The notes beneath the pieces were generated by a model, which was not told the DNA's origin, made no database searches, and was given only the letters and a program-made list of their open reading frames with translations. Shown here piece after piece: positions 1-9,107 of a DNA stretch of 64,000 nt. The DNA is taken from the NCBI GenBank assembly GCA_947496355.1, contig CANMCO010000001.1, forward strand, positions 1 through 64,000, read 5' to 3'. Source of the DNA: an uncultured Aquimarina sp. (lineage in GTDB: Bacteria; Bacteroidota; Bacteroidia; Flavobacteriales; Flavobacteriaceae). The translations under genes were made by a program, and so were the position numbers. The first letter of the stretch is position 1. The number at the start of each line of letters is the position of its first letter.

Positions 1-1796
1 CAAGTACACTTGGATTAAATATTGACCCTGATACAGGAAGTATTGATTTAGAAAATAGTACACCGGGAACATATACGATAACCTATACCACCAATGGAAC
101 TTGCCCAGATACTAGTGACATAGAAGTAACCATCGTGGCAGTAGATGATCCAAGTTTTAATTATGAATCCGCATCATATTGTGCTGATGATACAAATCCA
201 ACACCGACTATAACTGGAACAACAGGAGGAACATTCTCAAGTACACTTGGATTAAATATTGACCCTGATACAGGAAGTATTGATTTAGAAAATAGTACAC
301 CGGGAACATATACGGTAACCTATACCACCAATGGAACTTGCCCTGATACTAGTGACATAGAAGTAACCATCTTGGCAGTAGACGATCCTGGTTTTAATTA
401 TAGTGCCACAACTTATTGTGCTGATGCTACAGATCCAATACCAACCATAACTGGAACAACAGGAGGGACATTCTCAAGTACTCCTGGATTAAGTATTGGT
501 CCTGGTACCGGAATTATAAATGTTGCTACCAGTACACCGGGAACATATACTGTGACCTATACCACCAATGGAACTTGTCCTGATACTAGTGACATAGAAG
601 TAACCATTGTGGCAGTAGATGATCCAAGTTTTAACTATAGCGCCACAACGTATTGTGCTGATACCACAGATCCAACACCAACCATTACAGGAACAACAGG
701 AGGAACGTTTTCTAGTACTACCGGATTAAGTATTGGTCCTGGTACCGGAATTATAAATGTTGCTACCAGTACACCGGGAACATATACCGTGACCTATACC
801 ACCAATGGAACTTGCCCTGATACTAGTGACATAGAAGTAACCATCGTGGCAGTAGATGATCCAAGTTTTAATTATGACGCCGCATCATATTGTGCTGATG
901 CTACAAATCCAACACCGACCATAACTGGAACAACAGGAGGAACATTCTCAAGTACTCCTGGATTAAATATCGATCCAAATTCAGGTAGTATTGATCTTGC
1001 AAGCAGTACCCCAGGAACATATACCGTCACTTATACCACCAATGGAACTTGCCCTGATACTAGTGACACAGAAGTAACCATTGTGGCAGTAGATGATCCC
1101 AGTTTCAACTATGATGCCACAACCTATTGCATTGATACTACAGATCCAACACCAACCATTACAGGAACAACAGGCGGAGCATTTTCTAGTACTATTGGAT
1201 TAAGTATTGATCCAAATACAGGTAGCATTGATGTTGCCAGTAGTACACCAGGAGTATATACCGTAACTTATACCACTAATGGAATTTGCCCTGATACTAG
1301 TGACATAGAAGTAACCATTGTGGCAGTAGATGATCCCAGTTTCAACTATAGCGCCACAACTTATTGTGCTGATACTACAGATCCAACACCAACCATTACA
1401 GGAACATCGGGAGGAACGTTTTCTAGTACTACCGGATTAAATATTGATCCAAATACCGGAAGTATTGATCTTGCAAGCAGTGCACCGGGAACATATACCG
1501 TGACTTATACCACCAATGGAACTTGCCCTGATACTAGTGACATAGAAGTAACCATTGTGCCAGTAGATGATCCAAGTTTCAACTATGATGCCACAACCTA
1601 TTGTGCTGATACTACAGATCCAACACCAACCATTACAGGAACAACAGGCGGAGCATTTTCTAGTACTATTGGATTAAGTATTGATCCAAATACAGGTAGC
1701 ATTGATGTTGCGAGCAGTACACCAGGAGTATATACCGTGACTTATACCACTAATGGAACTTGCTCTAATACCAGTACGTTGAATATTACTATCAAC
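1..1796 (+). repeat. Tandem 237-bp coding repeats
   Basis: Seven consecutive units, starting at 138, 375, 612, 849, 1086, 1323 and 1560, are each exactly 237 bp, and the partial unit before 138 fits the same register. The units differ by scattered substitutions only; I see no length change. Some neighbouring units share long identical blocks. That pattern points to recent duplication or gene conversion inside the adhesin gene. Confidence 0.95.
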
Positions 1797-2249
1797 GCAG
1801 TGCCTAATATAGCAGTAACAAATAATTCGCCAATCCTTATTGCTAATAGTATTGATGGAGCAACATATCAATGGATTAATTGCGATACAGGTGCACTAAT
1901 CAACGGAGCAACCAACTCATCATTTACCGCAACAAAAAACGGTTCTTACGCGGTAGACGTTATTTTAAACGATTGCTCTGTCAGATCTTCATGCTCTATA
2001 ATTGACGATATTGTTGCAAATACAAATAATACATTATCAAACTTCAAATCATTCCCTAATCCAACCGAAGGCATTATAAATATTACTCTTTCGTCTGTTG
2101 AAAGGATAATTATATTTACTTACACTGGCAAAAAGGTATTTGAAACATCAAGTACTACTTTCGATATTTCTTCCCTTAAATCTGGGATCTATTTTATGAT
2201 GGTCGAAACTAGTGAGGGTAGAACTATCAGAAAAATAGTGAAGCGTTAA
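1..2249 (+). CDS. Repeat-rich T9SS-secreted surface protein (C-terminal part)
   Basis: The reading frame is open from the left edge (first full codon at 3), so only the C-terminal part of a larger protein is present. It holds seven full and one partial 79-residue repeats. Each repeat starts near VDDPSFNY, carries two conserved cysteines (in the YCAD and NGTCPDTS motifs) and ends in a beta-strand-like TYTVTYTTNG stretch, as expected of extracellular Ig-like domains. After the repeats comes a short non-repeat region and then a T9SS type A sorting domain of about 70 residues (FPNPTEG start, IRKIVKR end). The product is therefore inferred to be exported across the outer membrane and anchored or released, as adhesins of gliding Bacteroidota are. 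The ligand is unknown. A hairpin lies just downstream at 2264. Confidence 0.85.
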   Translation, partial: STLGLNIDPDTGSIDLENSTPGTYTITYTTNGTCPDTSDIEVTIVAVDDPSFNYESASYCADDTNPTPTITGTTGGTFSSTLGLNIDPDTGSIDLENSTPGTYTVTYTTNGTCPDTSDIEVTILAVDDPGFNYSATTYCADATDPIPTITGTTGGTFSSTPGLSIGPGTGIINVATSTPGTYTVTYTTNGTCPDTSDIEVTIVAVDDPSFNYSATTYCADTTDPTPTITGTTGGTFSSTTGLSIGPGTGIINVATSTPGTYTVTYTTNGTCPDTSDIEVTIVAVDDPSFNYDAASYCADATNPTPTITGTTGGTFSSTPGLNIDPNSGSIDLASSTPGTYTVTYTTNGTCPDTSDTEVTIVAVDDPSFNYDATTYCIDTTDPTPTITGTTGGAFSSTIGLSIDPNTGSIDVASSTPGVYTVTYTTNGICPDTSDIEVTIVAVDDPSFNYSATTYCADTTDPTPTITGTSGGTFSSTTGLNIDPNTGSIDLASSAPGTYTVTYTTNGTCPDTSDIEVTIVPVDDPSFNYDATTYCADTTDPTPTITGTTGGAFSSTIGLSIDPNTGSIDVASSTPGVYTVTYTTNGTCSNTSTLNITINAVPNIAVTNNSPILIANSIDGATYQWINCDTGALINGATNSSFTATKNGSYAVDVILNDCSVRSSCSIIDDIVANTNNTLSNFKSFPNPTEGIINITLSSVERIIIFTYTGKKVFETSSTTFDISSLKSGIYFMMVETSEGRTIRKIVKR

Positions 2250-2263
2250 AAAAATTGTATTTC

Positions 2264-2300
2264 GATAAGAGTCCTCTTGGTTAACAAGAGGACTCTTATC
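2264..2300 (-). terminator. Hairpin terminator between convergent genes
   Basis: A perfect 16-bp stem (2264-2279 with 2285-2300) closes a 5-nt loop. On the minus strand it is followed by a run of T (the A-tract at 2248-2254), so it best fits the end of the minus-strand operon that finishes at 2319. The plus-strand adhesin also ends here, so it may work both ways. Confidence 0.8.
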
Positions 2301-2318
2301 AAATCATAAACGTACACC

Positions 2319-2687
2319 TTATTGTACTTGTCTTCTCTTGCTTCGTTTTGCCAAAGGATTAAAATCCAAACATAGTTGTACCCAATACTCTAAGTCTACA
2401 TCCAGGTCAAAACCATCTGGCGTTACAAATACGAAACCTTTCATAGGTCTCCCGGTAAAGTCCATTGGTAAGCATCCTTCTTTTTTCATAGCCTCATCTA
2501 TGGCGTCTGGTCCAATTCTAGCCATTAATAAATCCATCTCTTTTTTCTTATCAAAGTGAATCCCGCAGCACATTTTATCATTTACCATAAAACAAAGGCC
2601 ACCCATCATTTTCTTTTCATAGAAATTGGCTTTTCTTTCTCGAAAAATTTGACGAATACGATCGGCTATATATTCATTGTATGCCAT
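2319..2687 (-). CDS. TfoX/Sxy N-terminal domain protein
   Basis: This 122-residue protein matches the stand-alone TfoX N-terminal domain family: an N-terminal helix (MAYNEYIADRIRQIF), the KKMMGGLCFMVNDKM strand motif, and the PMKGFVFV segment near residue 80. In gamma-proteobacteria TfoX proteins control competence, but the short single-domain forms in Bacteroidota have no proven role. The start codon abuts the stop of the DUF2461 gene (stop at 2688-2690), so the two are translated from one mRNA. The C-terminal tail is basic (KRSKRRQ), which could contact nucleic acid; that is inference. Confidence 0.75.
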   Translation of the reverse strand: MAYNEYIADRIRQIFRERKANFYEKKMMGGLCFMVNDKMCCGIHFDKKKEMDLLMARIGPDAIDEAMKKEGCLPMDFTGRPMKGFVFVTPDGFDLDVDLEYWVQLCLDFNPLAKRSKRRQVQ

Positions 2688-3353
2688 CTATTGAATCGCT
2701 TTTGTTAAATATTCATTCACGGGACGCATGACTTTCCAGTAATTCATGAGTTCATCTACAAGTGATTCACTTGTGATTAATTCTGGCGACTGTTTCCCCA
2801 CAAAATAAAATTGTTTATAGGTTATCAAAGGTTCCTTCTCACATGCGTCTTGCCACTCTTTTGGAATTCGTTTCATGGTTTCTCCCTTAATTTCGCCAAA
2901 TTTTTGAACAAAATCTTGATGTTCTAGTAATGTTTTAAACGCTTCCGGGTTTTTACTTATTACCGTTCTAATACGATGAAGTTGTTCTTTTGAGGGTCCA
3001 AAACAACCGCCCATAATACCAATTATTTCTTGTGAAAATCGTAAAAAGATACCTGGAATACTTTTGTCCTTTCGTCCTCCTTTTGAGATAAAAGCAGTGT
3101 AATGCAAATTATACGGCGATTTGTCTTTAGAAAACCGAATGTCATTATTTACTCGTAAAATACAATCCTTTGGAGCAATCTGAAGATCCGCATCAAACTT
3201 TTGTATTTCCTGTATCATTTTACCAATAAACACCTCAAAAGGTTTCTTTATACTGGTTTCATATCTTTTTTTATTAGCATGAAACCAATCTTTATGATTG
3301 TTACTGGCTAGTTCTTTGAAAAACCCACTAAAATCTTCTGTGAAATATTGCAT
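2688..3353 (-). CDS. DUF2461 family protein
   Basis: The protein begins MQYFTEDFSGFFKELA and contains NNHKDWFHANKKRYE, the typical N-terminal signature of the DUF2461 family (about 220 residues). Motifs LRVNNDIRFSKDKSPY and FSKGGRKDK-like sequence follow around residues 80-110. The biochemical function of the family is unknown. I chose the ATG at 3353 because family similarity starts there; the frame is open 28 codons further up, but that extension has no family look. It is cotranscribed with the TfoX-N gene downstream, with no gap. Confidence 0.75.
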   Translation of the reverse strand: MQYFTEDFSGFFKELASNNHKDWFHANKKRYETSIKKPFEVFIGKMIQEIQKFDADLQIAPKDCILRVNNDIRFSKDKSPYNLHYTAFISKGGRKDKSIPGIFLRFSQEIIGIMGGCFGPSKEQLHRIRTVISKNPEAFKTLLEHQDFVQKFGEIKGETMKRIPKEWQDACEKEPLITYKQFYFVGKQSPELITSESLVDELMNYWKVMRPVNEYLTKAIQ

Positions 3354-3450
3354 GAGACTACGGCGTTTGATAATGAAGTTACTAAAATTTCTTCCTTCTG
3401 TCACATTGAATCTTATAGAAAAGGCTCTATGTGACAAAAAAGTCTATCCG

Positions 3451-3813
3451 TTACTTCATAGAATGAAAAGCCACTCTATTACCTTCGGTATCCAGGAAAA
3501 TAGCCATAAAACCATTCTCTCCTAATGAGGTTTTAGGCATTAATACTTTTCCTCCGGCCTTTTCTACTCGAGCCAGCGGTATAGATAAATCCTCACCCCC
3601 ATTAAGATATGCAAATGTTCCTTCTTGAGAAGGTTTATTACCATTACCATGGGTCACGCAACCACCTACACCACCATCTTTGTATGGAAAAAATGCCATT
3701 TTAAAATCCATTTCCATGGGTTGTAATTGGGCTTCCAAAAGTTCATTGTAAAACTTTACTGCTCTTTCAAAATTGGTGCTTGGTATCTCGAACCAGCTAA
3801 TTGCATTTGACAT
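3451..3813 (-). CDS. VOC family (glyoxalase-fold) protein
   Basis: A 120-residue vicinal-oxygen-chelate protein. The beta-alpha-beta-beta-beta half-modules are visible: ISWFEIPSTNFERAVKFYNELL at residues 5-26 and GFMAIFLDTEGNRVAFHS at residues 101-118. VOC proteins bind a metal and act as glyoxalases, dioxygenases or antibiotic-binding proteins; nothing in the sequence decides which. It is probably the first gene of a minus-strand group with the DUF2461 and TfoX-N genes, although 97 bp separate it from the next start. A TACCTTTG -7 box lies about 30 nt upstream of the start. Confidence 0.8.
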   Translation of the reverse strand: MSNAISWFEIPSTNFERAVKFYNELLEAQLQPMEMDFKMAFFPYKDGGVGGCVTHGNGNKPSQEGTFAYLNGGEDLSIPLARVEKAGGKVLMPKTSLGENGFMAIFLDTEGNRVAFHSMK

Positions 3814-3842
3814 GATTTATAATTTATTGATTATTAATATCT

Positions 3843-3850
3843 CAAAGGTA
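3843..3850 (-). promoter_or_regulatory. -7 box (TACCTTTG) for the VOC gene
   Basis: Reading the minus strand gives TACCTTTG, an exact match to the Bacteroidota TAnnTTTG -7 consensus, 30 nt before the VOC start. A clean -33 TTTG at the usual spacing is not obvious. Confidence 0.55.
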
Positions 3851-3876
3851 AATGAACAAATGATTCAAAAAAATTA

Positions 3877-3884
3877 TATTTTTG
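3877..3884 (+). promoter_or_regulatory. -7 box (TATTTTTG) for the 3916 gene
   Basis: TATTTTTG is an exact TAnnTTTG match placed 32 nt before the ATG at 3916, so the intergenic region holds back-to-back promoters for divergent genes. Confidence 0.5.
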
Positions 3885-3915
3885 AAAAAACATAGGCTTC
3901 TAAAATGATATTCTT

Positions 3916-5319
3916 ATGAAAAAAAGCGAAGAGTTATTTTACCTGATCAAATCACTAACCAAAAGCGAAAAGAGGTATTTTAAATTAAGTGTTCAGGGAA
4001 ATGAATCTGCAGAATACATTAGCCTATTTGATGCTATAGAAGCACAAAAAACATATGATGAAACTAAAATAAAGACGCTTTTTAAAGACAAAGCATTTAT
4101 CAATCAGTTAACCACTATAAAAAACTATCTAAAGCAACGCATTTTACAATCTTTGAGAAATTATCACTCTCGTATTTCAAAAAATGCAGAGCTTGTAGAT
4201 ATTATACGTAATGTAGAAATATTGTTTCATAAAGGGCAGTATAGCATTTGTCAAAGCGAACTAAACCGAGCTGAGAAAAAAGCAAAAAACTTTCAGCAAG
4301 ATTTATTATTGTTTCACATACAAGATTGGAAAAGAAAAGTACACCAGGTTATGTACCCACAAGACTTCGAAACTTTAAAAACAATTGCTCAAAAACAAAA
4401 AAATACATTAAAGTCTACCAATGAATATATAGATTTATTGTTAGCAAATTTAGATCCAAGTCAATTCTCGATATCTCACAAAAAGAGCGTTTCATTACAG
4501 AACAGAACCTTAAAAATCTCTCACAAATACCGAAAATTACTGATTGCAAAGGATCATGAGAAAGCCAAACGAACGATAGAAGAACTGATCAAAGAATGGG
4601 AACAACATCCAGATTTGCTTAACGAGTATTTTACAATGTATTTTTCGGTTAACAATAATCTTCTTGGTTTTTTGGTCTTCAAAAAACAGTATAAAGAAGC
4701 TTTTGTGAGAATTTTGCTTTTGAAACAAAAAGCACAGGCTATTGATACAATTTCTGCAGCTTTTATTAAAGAAAAACTAAGGCTTTACAACATCGAGTTA
4801 GAGATTCATAGAAACCTAAAAGGCATACACACCACCCACGAAGTAATTAATGAAATTCAGGAATTTATTGAAACTCGAAAAACCCTAGTTCCTAATAATT
4901 ACAGACTCTCATTCTGTTTTCAATTTGCTGCCATTTATTTTCTAAAAAAAGACTATAAAAAAGCTTTGCATTGGATTAATGATGTTTTGAACAATCAAAC
5001 TAAAAAGGATCGAAAAGATTTGATCACGTATTCCTATTGGCTCAACGTATTGGTTCATTACGAGCTGGGTAATGGTTTTACATTAAGATATCTTATTGAC
5101 AACATGAAAAAACATCTTAAAAAACAAAAAAACATAGATTTCTATGAAAAAACACTATTAAAGTTTTTATCAAAAACTGTTGAAGCTACCCTCACTGAAA
5201 AGAGAAAGGCTTTTAGTAATCTTCAAGAAAGTCTAATAGAGCACCCTATCCCAGAGCATGTATTAGGGTATGTAGATTTTAATGAATGGATTGCCAGTAA
5301 AATAAATCTTACGGTATAA
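3916..5319 (+). CDS. Uncharacterised helical (TPR-like) protein
   Basis: A 467-residue cytoplasmic protein with no signal peptide. It starts MKKSEELFYLIKSLTKSEKRYFK, a lysine-rich helical opening that I associate with a conserved Bacteroidota family of unknown function. The rest looks all-helical, with TPR-like pairs in the second half (for example YFLKKDYKKALHWINDVLN near residues 340-360). I can assign no enzyme motif. It is transcribed alone and converges on the LytTR/LytS operon, with only 4 bp between stop codons and no hairpin in between. Confidence 0.7.
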   Translation: MKKSEELFYLIKSLTKSEKRYFKLSVQGNESAEYISLFDAIEAQKTYDETKIKTLFKDKAFINQLTTIKNYLKQRILQSLRNYHSRISKNAELVDIIRNVEILFHKGQYSICQSELNRAEKKAKNFQQDLLLFHIQDWKRKVHQVMYPQDFETLKTIAQKQKNTLKSTNEYIDLLLANLDPSQFSISHKKSVSLQNRTLKISHKYRKLLIAKDHEKAKRTIEELIKEWEQHPDLLNEYFTMYFSVNNNLLGFLVFKKQYKEAFVRILLLKQKAQAIDTISAAFIKEKLRLYNIELEIHRNLKGIHTTHEVINEIQEFIETRKTLVPNNYRLSFCFQFAAIYFLKKDYKKALHWINDVLNNQTKKDRKDLITYSYWLNVLVHYELGNGFTLRYLIDNMKKHLKKQKNIDFYEKTLLKFLSKTVEATLTEKRKAFSNLQESLIEHPIPEHVLGYVDFNEWIASKINLTV

Positions 5320-5323
5320 AAAA

Positions 5324-6031
5324 CTATTTACCGCGTTTCTTTGACACTATTGCAAAAAAACGTTCTCGATATGTATTGCCTATAGACAATTGTTTATCTG
5401 CAACCTCTATATAGTCATTTCCAAAAGCCTGGATTTTATCTATAGCAATAATATACGATTTATGAATGCGCACAAACTGGCCTTCTGGCAGTAATTTTTC
5501 TAAGTCAATAAGCTTATGATATACTATATGCTGGTGGTTCTCTAAATGAATTTTCACATAATTACTTAAGCCTTCTATGTAAATAATCTCATCGTAGTTT
5601 ACTTTCATATTTTTTCTGTCTACCTTAAAGTACGCATAGGTTTTAGGCTCTGTTCTAATTTCTGTTTTTTTTGTTTCTCTTTTATGGGTTACTTTATTAA
5701 CTGCTTTTAAAAATCTTTCAAATGAAAATGGTTTTAGTAAATAATCCACAACGTCAAGCTCATATCCCTCTAATGCAAATTCTCTATATGCCGTAGTAAT
5801 AATAGTAGCCGGAGGGTGAGCCAGAGTTTTTAAAAAACTTAACCCTGTAATTTTTGGCATTTCGATATCCAGAAAAAGTATGTCTATGGTATGTTCCTGT
5901 AGCACCTTAAGCGCCTCCATAGCATTATCACAAATACCAAATACCTCAAGATTGGGTGTATCTACTATAAATCCCTTGACAATATTTTGTGCAATAGGTT
6001 CATCATCAACTATGAGACATTTAAAATTCAT
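5324..6031 (-). CDS. LytTR-family response regulator
   Basis: A 235-residue response regulator. The receiver domain covers about residues 1-120, with the acidic pair DDEP at 9-12 and phospho-acceptor Asp55 in LFLDIEMP. A LytTR DNA-binding domain follows at about 130-235 (YFKVDRKNMKVNYDEIIYIEG, then GQFVRIHKSYIIA). Its start overlaps the end of the sensor kinase gene by 11 bp, so the two form a LytS/LytR-type two-component system. The target genes cannot be told from the sequence; LytTR sites are usually paired direct repeats, which I did not find in the immediate neighbourhood. Confidence 0.9.
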   Translation of the reverse strand: MNFKCLIVDDEPIAQNIVKGFIVDTPNLEVFGICDNAMEALKVLQEHTIDILFLDIEMPKITGLSFLKTLAHPPATIITTAYREFALEGYELDVVDYLLKPFSFERFLKAVNKVTHKRETKKTEIRTEPKTYAYFKVDRKNMKVNYDEIIYIEGLSNYVKIHLENHQHIVYHKLIDLEKLLPEGQFVRIHKSYIIAIDKIQAFGNDYIEVADKQLSIGNTYRERFFAIVSKKRGK

Positions 6032-7067
6032 TCAAAAGTGATTTGATAGTCAAATTAACAATATAAGAATCTTTGGTTTTTTTGATGTGCAATTCCTTAT
6101 GCTCACCATATAACAAATCTAATCTACGGGATACATTTTGAAGCCCAAGTCCCCCACCATTATTATTTTCTTCATCTTCAAGTTTAGAAATGCTGTTTTC
6201 TATCTTAAAGTTTAATGTGTCTTTGGATGCATTGATATAAATATTAATCCATCCCTTTTTTACCTCATTTTTCAGGCCATGTTTAAATGCATTTTCTATA
6301 AAAGGCACTAAAATCAGTGGAGGAATTTTAATTCCTTCAACATCTCCTTCTACCCTATAATCAATAACCACACGTTTCTCGTAACGTTCTTTTTCTAACG
6401 CGATGATATTTTCGATGAGCATTAATTCTTTGCCCAACGCTACTTTTTCAACATTAGACTCATACAACGTATAACTTAGAATATCTGAGAGTTTTAAGAT
6501 TAAACTAGGTGTTTTTTCAGATTTTTCTAATGCCAGTCCATAAATACTATTAAGCGTATTGAACAAAAAATGAGGGTTGGTTTGCGATTTCAGAAACTTT
6601 AATTCGGCATCGGTCTTTTCTTGTTTCAAAATTTCGGTTTCCCTCCGTTCTTTATACCAATCCATAAATAACTTAAACCCAGTTGTAAATGCAACCGGAG
6701 ATATAATAATTAAAGCTGTCTGGAATAACCTGGAGAATTTCCATACATGAATATGTTGCCCTTCCATCCATTGAGGAAAAAACTTGGGATACCCCCAATA
6801 CAAAACAAAATATCGATGAGCTATAGAAACTACTGCAAGAAGAAGTACTAACCACACAAAATACAATAGAAACTTATTTCTATATAACACCAACGGAATC
6901 AATACAAACCAATTAATATACACTGCTATTAATCTTGATGGTAGATATAACAATTCGTAGATAATAGCATCTGCAAATGATTGCTGATATCCCCATTCTG
7001 ATATGGCAAATGAGAACATAATAACCACCCAGAATATAACATGATATGTAATTTGCTTAAAATTCAA
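6021..7067 (-). CDS. LytS-type sensor histidine kinase
   Basis: A 348-residue membrane histidine kinase of the HisKA_7TM/His_kinase (LytS/YehU-like) type. Four hydrophobic segments cover about residues 8-135, then a short coiled linker leads to the phospho-acceptor motif NPHFLFNTLN with His166. An ATPase lid region with the N box (IENAFKHG) and a G box (GGGLGLQNVSRRLDL) follows. The 3' end overlaps the response regulator. The ligand sensed by the membrane part is unknown; there is no large periplasmic domain, so the signal may be in the membrane. Confidence 0.9.
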   Translation of the reverse strand: MNFKQITYHVIFWVVIMFSFAISEWGYQQSFADAIIYELLYLPSRLIAVYINWFVLIPLVLYRNKFLLYFVWLVLLLAVVSIAHRYFVLYWGYPKFFPQWMEGQHIHVWKFSRLFQTALIIISPVAFTTGFKLFMDWYKERRETEILKQEKTDAELKFLKSQTNPHFLFNTLNSIYGLALEKSEKTPSLILKLSDILSYTLYESNVEKVALGKELMLIENIIALEKERYEKRVVIDYRVEGDVEGIKIPPLILVPFIENAFKHGLKNEVKKGWINIYINASKDTLNFKIENSISKLEDEENNNGGGLGLQNVSRRLDLLYGEHKELHIKKTKDSYIVNLTIKSLLNEF

Positions 7068-7293
7068 AATTTTGAATATGTAACTAACAAAGCTACTATT
7101 TATATTTTCCTTTCTATGATTTTTATGTCTATGACTTAAGAACTTATGTCAAATGCCGTATTTGTATTAGCATAAGTAAAATACAATTATATCCTACAAT
7201 CTTTAGGGTTTATATAAAATCTTCTTCAAGCTTCATTTTCAAAACAAAATTGAAATTCGGCTTGGGTTTATTATTCATTCTAAAATTTTCTAA
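7068..7293. other. Intergenic region without a recognisable gene
   Basis: About 225 bp of AT-rich sequence upstream of the kinase gene. Stop codons are frequent in all frames and I see no hairpin or tRNA. It probably contains the kinase promoter plus the lost 5' part of the gene remnant that follows. Confidence 0.5.
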
Positions 7294-7443
7294 AACCTTT
7301 CTAAATGGACAAGAACATACAGAGAAACTTTTACCCCCACTTCAGAAAACACCATAGACTTGCTAACAGAAACCTGGGTAGATGGTAAATGGATCAGAGG
7401 TGGACAAAACAATCGTGAATTTAAGGCAATAAAAGATCTTTAA
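7294..7443 (+). pseudogene. 3' remnant of a decayed gene
   Basis: A frame with normal protein-like composition runs from just after a stop (7291) to TAA at 7441. It encodes a peptide ending WVDGKWIRGGQNNREFKAIKDL, which reads like the C-terminus of a real protein. No start codon lies in frame and upstream frames are closed, so the gene has lost its 5' portion. I cannot name the family with confidence. Confidence 0.5.
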
Positions 7444-7558
7444 TTTGCATTTGACATAAAAAAAATGTGAGTATACAGAATAGCTGGCCTAACTGATATA
7501 AAAACTATTATATTACTAATAAAGTTGTGTAAATTCAGGTGATTTTAATAGCTTCAAC

Positions 7559-8566
7559 ATGCAATCTAATTCATCTTTTATACTCATTGTTTTATTTCTT
7601 ATTGCTTCGGGTTTTAACATATCTGCACAACACCTGAATAATAGTCATATTGCTTTTGTTATTCCCGAAAAAGATTTACTTCCAGAGAGTATTGCTTACG
7701 ATTCAATCAAAAACGAATTCTACATAGGAAGTACCAGGAAAGGAAAAATCATGAAGGTTACAAAAGATGGATCTCATGAAGACTTTATCCTTCGCAATCA
7801 AGAAGGATTATGGATGGTCATTGGGGTTAAAATCGATTCAAAAAGAAGGCATCTATGGGTGTGTAGCTCTGGAGGAGATAATCTCGAGGGTTATACACGC
7901 AAAGATGATGAGGAAGGGAGACCTGCCGGAGTGTTTAAATTTAATCTGGATACAGGCAAACTTATTAAAAAATATGTCTTAGATACGCCTGGAGAAGTTC
8001 ATTTTTTCAACGATCTTATTATTGCAAAAAATGGGGATGTATATGTTACACATATGTTTTCTGAACATGCGCTTTTTAAAATTTCAAAAACCGAAAATCA
8101 GCTAAAAAAAGTATGGAGCTCTGATATTGTAAAATATCCCAACGGAATGACATTATCAGACGATGAATCCAAACTTTATATCGCTCATTCTGAAGGCATC
8201 ACCATGATGAATACGGCTGATAATAAAACTGAAGCCGTAAAAGTTCCCCAAGGCCTTAATATTTCTCGAAAAGCCAGTATTGATGGACTTTATTTTTATC
8301 AAAATTCTCTAATCGGAATTCAACCCGATATCAAAACGGTACAACAATTTGAACTAGACATAACTGGGACCAAAATCATTAGTGCAAAACCCTTGGAAGT
8401 AAACCATCCAATGATGAATAACCCTACCACGGGAGAGTTGATCGATGACCAATTTTATTATGTTGCCAATGCACAGTTTGGAAGTTTTAATGAAGACGGA
8501 TCATTATTTCCTTCAGAAAAATTGTATGAAGTATGTATTCTTCAATTACAATTAAAAAACCAATAG
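7559..8566 (+). CDS. Secreted SMP-30-like beta-propeller protein
   Basis: The 335-residue product has a signal peptide (hydrophobic residues 8-22, cleavage near ISAQ-H) and then repeated propeller-blade motifs such as FYIGSTRKGKIMKV, GVFKFNLDTGKL and YPNGMTLSDDESKLYIAHS. PNGMTLSDDESKLY is typical of SMP-30/gluconolactonase-like six-bladed propellers, in which Asn and Asp side chains hold a calcium ion. A lactonase or phosphotriesterase-type activity is possible but not shown. It is followed after 26 bp by the ankyrin gene, with a small membrane protein behind, so the three probably share an mRNA. Confidence 0.7.
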   Translation: MQSNSSFILIVLFLIASGFNISAQHLNNSHIAFVIPEKDLLPESIAYDSIKNEFYIGSTRKGKIMKVTKDGSHEDFILRNQEGLWMVIGVKIDSKRRHLWVCSSGGDNLEGYTRKDDEEGRPAGVFKFNLDTGKLIKKYVLDTPGEVHFFNDLIIAKNGDVYVTHMFSEHALFKISKTENQLKKVWSSDIVKYPNGMTLSDDESKLYIAHSEGITMMNTADNKTEAVKVPQGLNISRKASIDGLYFYQNSLIGIQPDIKTVQQFELDITGTKIISAKPLEVNHPMMNNPTTGELIDDQFYYVANAQFGSFNEDGSLFPSEKLYEVCILQLQLKNQ

Positions 8567-8592
8567 TAACATCACTTAAAAAAACGAACATC

Positions 8593-9096
8593 GTGAATAG
8601 AAAGCAATTTTTAAAAACAAGCATGGTTACAACAGGCATGATTACTATATCACCATATCTAATATCTGCTAACCCTCAAGACGAACCTCAGCTAGATAAA
8701 AAAATAGTTAACGAGTTTGTTGGGGCGGGTCATGGTAAAGTTGAAAAGGTAAAAGAACTTCTGGAAGAGTACCCCACCCTATTAAATGCAGCGCATGATT
8801 GGAAAGCTGGGGATTTTGAGACTGCCCTTGGAGCTGCCAGTCATGTTGGGCACAAAGAATTAGCCAAATACCTTATAGATAAAGGAGCACAGGCCAATAT
8901 ATTTACTGCAGCTCTTTTTGGCAGAATGGACATCATAAAACCGATGTTGAATTTTTTTCCTAACGCCCTACATGCCAAAGGACCACACGGCTTCACTTTG
9001 TTACATCATGCACAAAGAGGTAAAGAAGAGGCCAAAGAAGTTGCAGAATACTTGGTTTCTTTAGGAGCAAAAGAAACTAAAATATCATTGTATTAA
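8593..9096 (+). CDS. Exported ankyrin-repeat protein
   Basis: I take the GTG at 8593 as start: the frame is open to 8533, but that would overlap the propeller gene. From 8593 the protein begins with NRKQFLKTSM, a twin-arginine-like signal (R-K in place of R-R), followed by a hydrophobic stretch. This suggests export of a folded protein by Tat. The mature part of about 140 residues has ankyrin repeats (TALGAASHVGHKELAKYLIDKGA, then GFTLLHHAQRG and YLVSLGAKE). Ankyrin repeats bind partner proteins; the partner may be the preceding propeller protein, which is inference. Confidence 0.7.
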   Translation: MNRKQFLKTSMVTTGMITISPYLISANPQDEPQLDKKIVNEFVGAGHGKVEKVKELLEEYPTLLNAAHDWKAGDFETALGAASHVGHKELAKYLIDKGAQANIFTAALFGRMDIIKPMLNFFPNALHAKGPHGFTLLHHAQRGKEEAKEVAEYLVSLGAKETKISLY

Positions 9097-9107
9097 AAGA
9101 TTCTGTT

